DNA of 64,000 nucleotides. Source: Prochlorococcus marinus str. MIT 1013. GTDB taxonomy: Bacteria; Cyanobacteriota; Cyanobacteriia; PCC-6307; Cyanobiaceae. A program made the translations under genes and the position numbers. The DNA is taken from NCBI RefSeq assembly GCF_027359395.1, contig NZ_CP114778.1, positions 1,426,001 to 1,490,000 of the forward strand. Direction: 5' to 3'. Of this stretch, positions 59,234-64,000 are shown piece by piece. Under the pieces are notes generated by a model, which worked only from the letters and a program-made list of their open reading frames with translations, was not told the DNA's origin and searched no databases. How positions within the stretch are numbered: the stretch's first letter is position 1; every line of letters begins with the position of its first letter.

Positions 59234-59460
59234 TTAAGTTCTATATAGGTGATTTTCAAATAATATAGAAAGGGATTTCGGAGACAGGTGAAATTGGTCG
59301 CACATATGAAGGTTGTTATTTTCTCCATTTCTAGTTGATGTCAATGTATAAATATCTAAAAAATAGGAACCCCTAGATAAAACTTCTTTCTTTAAGCATT
59401 CATTGTATCGTTTGATCATTTTAATTCTCTTTATATCTAACTCATCAAGAGAATCCTTTT
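59234..59460 (-). pseudogene. Remnant of an SGNH-hydrolase-type array member
   Basis: The frame from the ATG at 59419 encodes 61 residues ending with FLDIYTLTSTRNG and DQFHLSPKSL, which match the C-terminal end of SGNH/GDSL hydrolases including the Asp-x-x-His active-site block. The frame stays open upstream to about 59485 with no ATG, and homologous-looking coding reads KDSLDELDIKRIKMIKRYNE. Just upstream stands the promoter-like block of the TPR genes. The leader, TPR part and N-terminal hydrolase part are missing, so it looks like a deletion product. Confidence 0.6.
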
Positions 59461-59469
59461 CTTTTTCCG

Positions 59470-59489
59470 ATTTTACTACTAATTTTGAT
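59470..59489 (-). promoter_or_regulatory. Conserved element upstream of the SGNH remnant
   Basis: ATTTTACTACTAATTTTGAT differs from the B and C blocks at two positions, and flanking bases (CTATTAATTCTTTT, AAATCATTTTT) also match. It marks the remnant as a former member of the same gene family. Confidence 0.5.
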
Positions 59490-59649
59490 CCCTATTAATT
59501 CTTTTTTCAAATCATTTTTGTTTAATTTTTTATTACTATAAAACACGAGTCTGTTTGAATTTTTCTCTTTAAATTTTGACCAGTTTTGTATGAATATGCC
59601 TTATCTTCTGGAAATATTTTATTCTTAAAATATTTAGAATTGATGATTA

Positions 59650-61140
59650 TCAGAAGCCATAGAAATTAGCACTTAAAACTATTCTATCTTTTCTACCATG
59701 ATAGGAAACGGAATGATATCTTTCTGCACCAATGATTACCAACATATTGTTAGTTGGTAATATTTCTTCGTCAGGCTCATATAATTTTAGTATTCCAGGA
59801 TCTTCGCCATTTTGATCTCCTATATCTAGATAATAGATTAAGCTGTATTTATAAAATTTTAATCCAAAGAAAGAATCTCTTTTGCCTATATGCCAATGAG
59901 ACTTGGCACCAGCACTAGATCCGGATTTGAAAATATTAAAAAATGATTCGCAAATTATTATTTCCTTTAATCCAAGCTCGGCCTTACAAATGTTCTTTAA
60001 ATCATCTGAAAGGTTTGATATGGTAGGTGATTGATCATCAAAGAAATGAAGATCTTGGGAACAATACCCTTTTCCATATCGAGCATCTACTGTGTTATTT
60101 AGCTCTCGATTCTTGACACCATATAGATAAGTTAATAATTCATCTTCTCTTTTCCGATTTAAAATTAATTTATTTTTACTTTTATTAATTAATGATTTTG
60201 ACCTTTTTTTAATATCTAAGTTTTTTGAATATATTAAATTATTTCTTGCTAGGCCTGTTGCGTTTAGTGCGGCATTTATATAAGCTTTTTGATGGTTCTC
60301 TAGCTCTAGTGACTTTGCTTTCAATAGGTTATTTGTCACAACTTCAAATGCTTTTCTCTTAAAAATACAACCAGCATATAAAAAATATGCTTGCCAATCA
60401 GGTTTAAGTTCAATTGCTTTCTTTAGTGATAATTCTGCTTCTTTGAATTTCCCAAGATCACTCAATATGAACCCCAGATTGGAATGCGCCTCTGCGTAAT
60501 CAGGACTGATTTCAATTGCTTTTCGAGTGGATAATTCTGCTTCTTTGAATTTGCCAAGATCTTTTAATGTGTCTCCCAGATTGAAATGAGCATTTGCAAA
60601 ATCAGGTTTGATTTCAATTGCTTTTCGAGTGGATAATTCTGCTTCTTTGAATTTCCCCAGATTTTTTAATATGACTCCCAGATTGGAATGCGCCTCTGCG
60701 TAATCAGGACTGATTTCAATTGCTTTTCGAGTGGATAATTCTGCTTCTTTGAATTTCCCAAGATCACTCAATATTAGTCCCAGATTGGAATGCGCCTCTG
60801 CGAAATCAGGACTGATTTCAATTGCTTTTCGAGTAGATAATTCTGCTTCTTTGAATTTCCCAAGATTTTTTAAGATGACTCCATAATTAAAAAAGACTCT
60901 GTGATCATTAAAACCTTGGTTTATGAAATCTTGATAATATTTTATTGCTTCTAATATATTTCCTTGTGAATGAAACTTAAATGCTTTATTGATTATTTGT
61001 TCTTTAGAAGATTTAGAAAGAGTATTGGTATTAAAAGTAATTTTTTCTTTTATTTCTTCTAAATTATATGGAACTGAGAATGTTTTCACTCCAGTAATTT
61101 TCTTCGTTCCTTCTTTTTCTTGACTAGAACTATCCATCAT
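59650..61140 (-). CDS. TPR array member F: leader + TPR + oxygenase-like C-terminal domain
   Basis: The 496-residue protein has leader SVPYNLEE at residues 22-29 and SKEQIINKAFKFHSQGN, then six TPR units of nearly identical sequence (e.g. YAEAHSNLGVILKNLGKFKE). The C-terminal ~150 residues resemble 2OG/Fe(II) oxygenases: SHWHIGKRDSFFG, YYLDIGDQNGEDPGIL, and ERYHSVSYHGRKDRIVLSANF with the distal His and Arg. Assignment of the domain is less certain than for member A. The usual promoter-like block is eroded, so it may be read from the exported-protein gene upstream. Confidence 0.8.
   Translation of the reverse strand: MMDSSSQEKEGTKKITGVKTFSVPYNLEEIKEKITFNTNTLSKSSKEQIINKAFKFHSQGNILEAIKYYQDFINQGFNDHRVFFNYGVILKNLGKFKEAELSTRKAIEISPDFAEAHSNLGLILSDLGKFKEAELSTRKAIEISPDYAEAHSNLGVILKNLGKFKEAELSTRKAIEIKPDFANAHFNLGDTLKDLGKFKEAELSTRKAIEISPDYAEAHSNLGFILSDLGKFKEAELSLKKAIELKPDWQAYFLYAGCIFKRKAFEVVTNNLLKAKSLELENHQKAYINAALNATGLARNNLIYSKNLDIKKRSKSLINKSKNKLILNRKREDELLTYLYGVKNRELNNTVDARYGKGYCSQDLHFFDDQSPTISNLSDDLKNICKAELGLKEIIICESFFNIFKSGSSAGAKSHWHIGKRDSFFGLKFYKYSLIYYLDIGDQNGEDPGILKLYEPDEEILPTNNMLVIIGAERYHSVSYHGRKDRIVLSANFYGF
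60400..60890 (-). repeat. 102-base TPR-coding tandem repeats in member F
   Basis: Five to six units of 34 codons follow each other with few differences. Many of the differences are shared by non-adjacent units, which points to recent duplication or gene conversion. Confidence 0.8.
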
Positions 61141-61215
61141 CTCTTATCCTATTTGGTTCTTCTACTTTTCCTTTTCTAATCAAATTCATAAGGGTCAGTA
61201 TCGGAACATTATTAA

Positions 61216-61698
61216 TCAACAGTCAGCGTTAGCAATGCCCATACCAAGAACAGCACCTAGAGGAATAGACCATGCATAAGCATCTTTCTTGGAGATTGCA
61301 GCAGCAAGTCCACCTCCAAGAAGTCCTCCTGTGGTTGTATTACTTGAATTACAAGTACTTCCACTAGTTCTATAACTGTGAGAAACTAATACTTTTTGGT
61401 GAGTTGGCTTGTAATACCTGCGATGAGTGTGAGGGAAATAATGAACGTGATTATTGTGATAACGATATTTGGGAACCGGTGGAATCCAACTCAATGAAGA
61501 ACAAGGCACTTCAACCTTATCCAAATAGGACTTCACATAACCCATTAATTTTCTAGTTCCAGCAACATATTCCTCTTTGTAGATTTCCTTGTAGCAAGTT
61601 CGTTGAGTTGTATAACCCCTCTGGTGATGATATCCATCTGCCATTGCTGCCATTGGAGAGAGAAGTATTGCAGTTAGGAGTAATAGTCGCATTCTCAT
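61216..61698 (-). CDS. Exported protein with C-terminal glycine-zipper segment
   Basis: The 160-residue protein has a signal peptide (MRMRLLLLTAILLSPMAAMA). It continues with a Tyr/His-rich region, including CYKEIYKEEYVAGTRK, and ends TGGLLGGGLAAAISKKD ... WSIPLGAVLGMGIANADC, a glycine-zipper-like membrane-interacting segment. I believe such proteins are common in marine picocyanobacteria and their phages, but the function is unknown. It lies 75 bases upstream of member F on the same strand. Confidence 0.7.
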   Translation of the reverse strand: MRMRLLLLTAILLSPMAAMADGYHHQRGYTTQRTCYKEIYKEEYVAGTRKLMGYVKSYLDKVEVPCSSLSWIPPVPKYRYHNNHVHYFPHTHRRYYKPTHQKVLVSHSYRTSGSTCNSSNTTTGGLLGGGLAAAISKKDAYAWSIPLGAVLGMGIANADC

Positions 61699-62203
61699 TG
61701 TTTATTTCCATCTTTAATATAAACATAGGATTCTTCTAATCCAATAACAAGCAATTCAGACACTATGTGAATTGATTGGTGTATTAAGAAACAAGTTTTT
61801 TTAATTCAGTTATTATCTTTTTCCTTTGCTTTTTTTTCACCAATTGCTTGATTTTTGCCAGTGCTACATCATTGATTTAAATTGTAAGCTAGATTAAGTA
61901 TGAAAACCATAGGACTTATAAGAGCTATATATTGATATCGATTGGCTGTGGATCCGAATTTCTTATGATTTTTCGACTTAGAGATGTAAAATAAGAGGAT
62001 ACCATTGCCAGACCGAAACAGCATATAATTCGATTTACGTAATCACTAGATCAATATCTAAAACTACAAGATCATTTCATAGATGTTTCCTATGCCTTTC
62101 ACATGGGTTTCAAAAAAGAATTGACGAGAAATAGGTTGAGTAAGGGATTTGGATAACCATGAATGTTTAGGGTAAAGACTATTGATTAGAGTAGTGGAAA
62201 CGG
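61699..62203. other. Intergenic region with a block shared with 49.7 kb and guaA-end copy 7
   Basis: No gene is seen in these 505 bases. The part 62015-62196 is homologous to 49679-49860: GAAACAG, GATTTACGTAATC, TCTAAAAC, GAATTGA and GGTTGAGTAAG correspond in order. The first ~300 bases are AT-rich with no structure I can name. Confidence 0.65.
62177..62194 (+). repeat. guaA 3'-end repeat, copy 7 (diverged)
   Basis: GACTATTGATTAGAGTAG is followed by TGGAAACGGCTACT, which corresponds to the ACGGAAACGTCTACT after guaA. It lies directly before the 3' end of member G. Confidence 0.65.
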
Positions 62204-64000
62204 CTACTTCCTCGTGGCTATTCCATTTCTGAGTTCATTTGATACTCTTTCCATCACTTCTTCCCAGTTATATATCTCTTTTTGTCTGAATAATCGCATT
62301 GATGGATACCAAAATGTACTTTCTCCCTCAATTCCCCATCTCCATTCTGGAATATGTTTAAGAAGTAACCAAGTCGATTTGCCCATCCCTCCAGCCAGAT
62401 GAACAATTGAAGTATCAGAAGTAATAATTAAATCACAGTTTTCTATAATGGCAGCATTTTCAAGAAAATCCCAAGTCTTATCGACTTGTGGTTGACATTC
62501 AACAAACTGATTTTTAAATGAGCAATTGTTTAATTGCTCGGAACCAAAACCTTTTTGTAGTGATAAAAAATTGTAATTATTTTTCTTAGCAAGTGTAGAG
62601 AAAGTTTCTAAAGGTAGTGAACGGCCTTTTAAATCTTTCTTTTCGACATTTGGATTCCCTTGCCAATTTATACCAATAATTGGTCTTTTCTCCCTAGAGA
62701 GTAGATGTTTCCATTTTTTTTTATGTTCACTTGTTGGATAGATATAAGGTTCGGAAATGATTGGATTTTTTGGATTTATTTGTAGATATCTAGGTAAGGA
62801 TAATAGTGGGATCCATTGATCTGCAGAAAGGGTATTTGCTTGTTCTGGAGTTAATGGATCTGAATCAATAAATGATGCCTTGATTAATGAATGGAGTTTT
62901 GTTTGAGCACAAAAAGATATATCAAAACCTTGCTTTTGAAGATATGGGATATACCGCATATATTGAAGCGTATCTCCTAAACCTTGCTCGCTAACGATTA
63001 AGAGTTTTTCTCCTTTTTGTAATTTTTGATTTTTGAATTGCTTTAGCTTTGTATTTGCGTGAGTAATAGCTGGTTTTTTTGTTTTAAATCTAAACTCATA
63101 ATTCTCAAGACCAGACTGATATTCTCCTCTTAAAAGTTGAATCCACGACAGATTGAAATAAGCTTCAGAGTAATCAGGCTTGAGTTCAATTGTTTTGCGA
63201 GTGAATAATTCCGCTTCTTGTAAATTGCCAAGATCTCTCAGAATTAACCCTAGATTGAAATAAGCTTCAGGGTAATCAGGCTTGAGTTCAATTGCTTTGC
63301 GAGTGAATAATTCCGCTTCTTGTAAATTGCCAAGATCTCTCAAAATGCCTCCTAGATTGGAATGTGCCTCTGCTAGATTAGGTTTTAGTTCAATTGCTTT
63401 GCGAGTGAATAATTCCGCTTCTTGTAAATTGTCAAGATCTCTCAAAATGCCTCCTAGATTGGAATGCGCCTCTGCGAGATCAGGTTTTAGTTCAATTGTT
63501 TTGCGAGTGAATAATTCCGCTTCTTGTAAATTGCCAAGATCTCTCAAAATGTCTCCTAGATTGGAATGTGCCTCTGCGAGATCAGGTTTTAGTTCAATTG
63601 CTTTGCGAGTGAATAATTCCGCTTCTTGTAAATTGCCCAGAGCTGTCAATATGGATCCTAGATTTAAATGAGCTTCAGGGTAATTAGGCTTAGATTCAAT
63701 TGCTTTTCTATAGCATTTTTCTGCTTGTTGTAATTTACCAAGACTTTGTAAAATTGATCCATAATTAGAAAAGACTCTATGATCAGTAAACCCTTGATTG
63801 ATGAAATTTTGATAATATTTTGATGCTTCTGAAAAATTTCCTTGTGCATGAAAATTAAATGCTTGATTAATGACTTGTTCTTTTGAAGGTTTAGTAATTG
63901 TAATGTTTTTTTGATTTTCTCCCAAAGCAAAGGGAACTGGGAAAGTTCTTATTTCAGTCACTTTTTTTTTTCTTCGCTCTTTTGGATTAGATCTATCCAC
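62204..64000 (-). CDS. TPR array member G: leader + TPR + glycosyltransferase (start at window edge)
   Basis: The 598 visible residues begin at the window edge with GTG in the position of the family's ATG; the true start may be this GTG or just outside. The leader has PVPFALGE at residues 21-28. About eight TPR units follow (residues ~45-310), several almost identical. The C-terminal domain is of the glycosyltransferase type often fused to TPRs: LLIVSEQGLGDTLQYMRYIP, IIGINWQGNP and LIITSDTSIVHLAGGMGKSTW. It is probably a protein- or glycan-modifying transferase; donor and acceptor are unknown. Confidence 0.85.
   Translation of the reverse strand: MDRSNPKERRKKKVTEIRTFPVPFALGENQKNITITKPSKEQVINQAFNFHAQGNFSEASKYYQNFINQGFTDHRVFSNYGSILQSLGKLQQAEKCYRKAIESKPNYPEAHLNLGSILTALGNLQEAELFTRKAIELKPDLAEAHSNLGDILRDLGNLQEAELFTRKTIELKPDLAEAHSNLGGILRDLDNLQEAELFTRKAIELKPNLAEAHSNLGGILRDLGNLQEAELFTRKAIELKPDYPEAYFNLGLILRDLGNLQEAELFTRKTIELKPDYSEAYFNLSWIQLLRGEYQSGLENYEFRFKTKKPAITHANTKLKQFKNQKLQKGEKLLIVSEQGLGDTLQYMRYIPYLQKQGFDISFCAQTKLHSLIKASFIDSDPLTPEQANTLSADQWIPLLSLPRYLQINPKNPIISEPYIYPTSEHKKKWKHLLSREKRPIIGINWQGNPNVEKKDLKGRSLPLETFSTLAKKNNYNFLSLQKGFGSEQLNNCSFKNQFVECQPQVDKTWDFLENAAIIENCDLIITSDTSIVHLAGGMGKSTWLLLKHIPEWRWGIEGESTFWYPSMRLFRQKEIYNWEEVMERVSNELRNGIATRK
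63130..63720 (-). repeat. 102-base TPR-coding tandem repeats in member G
   Basis: About six 34-codon units follow each other with very high identity, each containing GCTTTGCGAGTGAATAATTC (plus strand). The uniformity implies very recent expansion or homogenisation. Confidence 0.85.

Noticed and set aside
63282-63671. 129-residue plus-strand frame opposite member G
   Set aside because: It is the complement of the 102-base TPR repeats and simply repeats with them.
47693-64000. Integrase, transposase or phage structural genes in the accessory region
   Set aside because: I looked for tyrosine or serine recombinase and transposase motifs in all frames listed and found none.
1-64000. tRNA or rRNA genes
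   Set aside because: No T-loop GGTTCGAATCC-type sequence with a matching acceptor stem, and no rRNA-like stretch, was seen on either strand.

Overview
The window looks like the chromosome of a marine picocyanobacterium, most likely Prochlorococcus of a low-light (NATL-like) lineage. This is inferred from the AT-rich sequence, the very compact gene order and the run dnaN, PRC-barrel gene, purL, purF, gyrA-like, TPR, queG, DUF502, nusB, ftsY, and so on, which I know as the start of Prochlorococcus chromosomes. A DUF1651-type protein and Yfr-type small RNAs also fit. No rRNA or tRNA gene was seen.

Layout. At 0.08-10.7 kb lie sucrose-phosphate synthase, uvrA and recN (minus strand), then a UbiB-like kinase, a DUF1400-like protein and threonine synthase (plus strand). 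At 10.7-11.1 kb is a gene-free stretch with DnaA-box-like sites in front of dnaN, the probable replication origin. From 11.1 to 47.7 kb comes a dense housekeeping block: replication (dnaN, gyrA-like), purine synthesis (purL, purF, guaA), protein targeting and chaperones (ftsY, grpE, dnaJ), RNA and tRNA modification (nusB, queG, dus, RRM protein), cell wall (murB, murC), carbon metabolism (gap2, accB, aminotransferase), and cofactors (thiL, pdxA, cbiD).

From the 3' end of guaA (47.7 kb) to the window end the character changes. Gene density falls and intergenic regions become long and repetitive. Six large minus-strand genes share one N-terminal design, a short [PS]VP[FY] leader followed by TPR repeats, but end in different enzyme domains: 2-oxoglutarate/Fe(II) oxygenase-like (two), sulfotransferase (three) and glycosyltransferase (one). 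A seventh member survives only as an SGNH-hydrolase C-terminal remnant. Most are separated by imperfect copies of the last codons of guaA (the TIEWE-stop sequence), as expected if guaA has served repeatedly as an insertion or recombination site. No recombinase gene is in the window.

In the middle of this accessory region (54.2-56.3 kb) sit five consecutive two-hairpin elements on the minus strand. They carry the GGAAACA motif of Yfr2 RNAs or the CTCCTCAC motif of Yfr1/Yfr10-type RNAs. They lie among ppnP, a DUF1651-like gene and small membrane-protein genes. The guaA-anchored modular TPR array and the sRNA cluster are the most interesting parts of the window.
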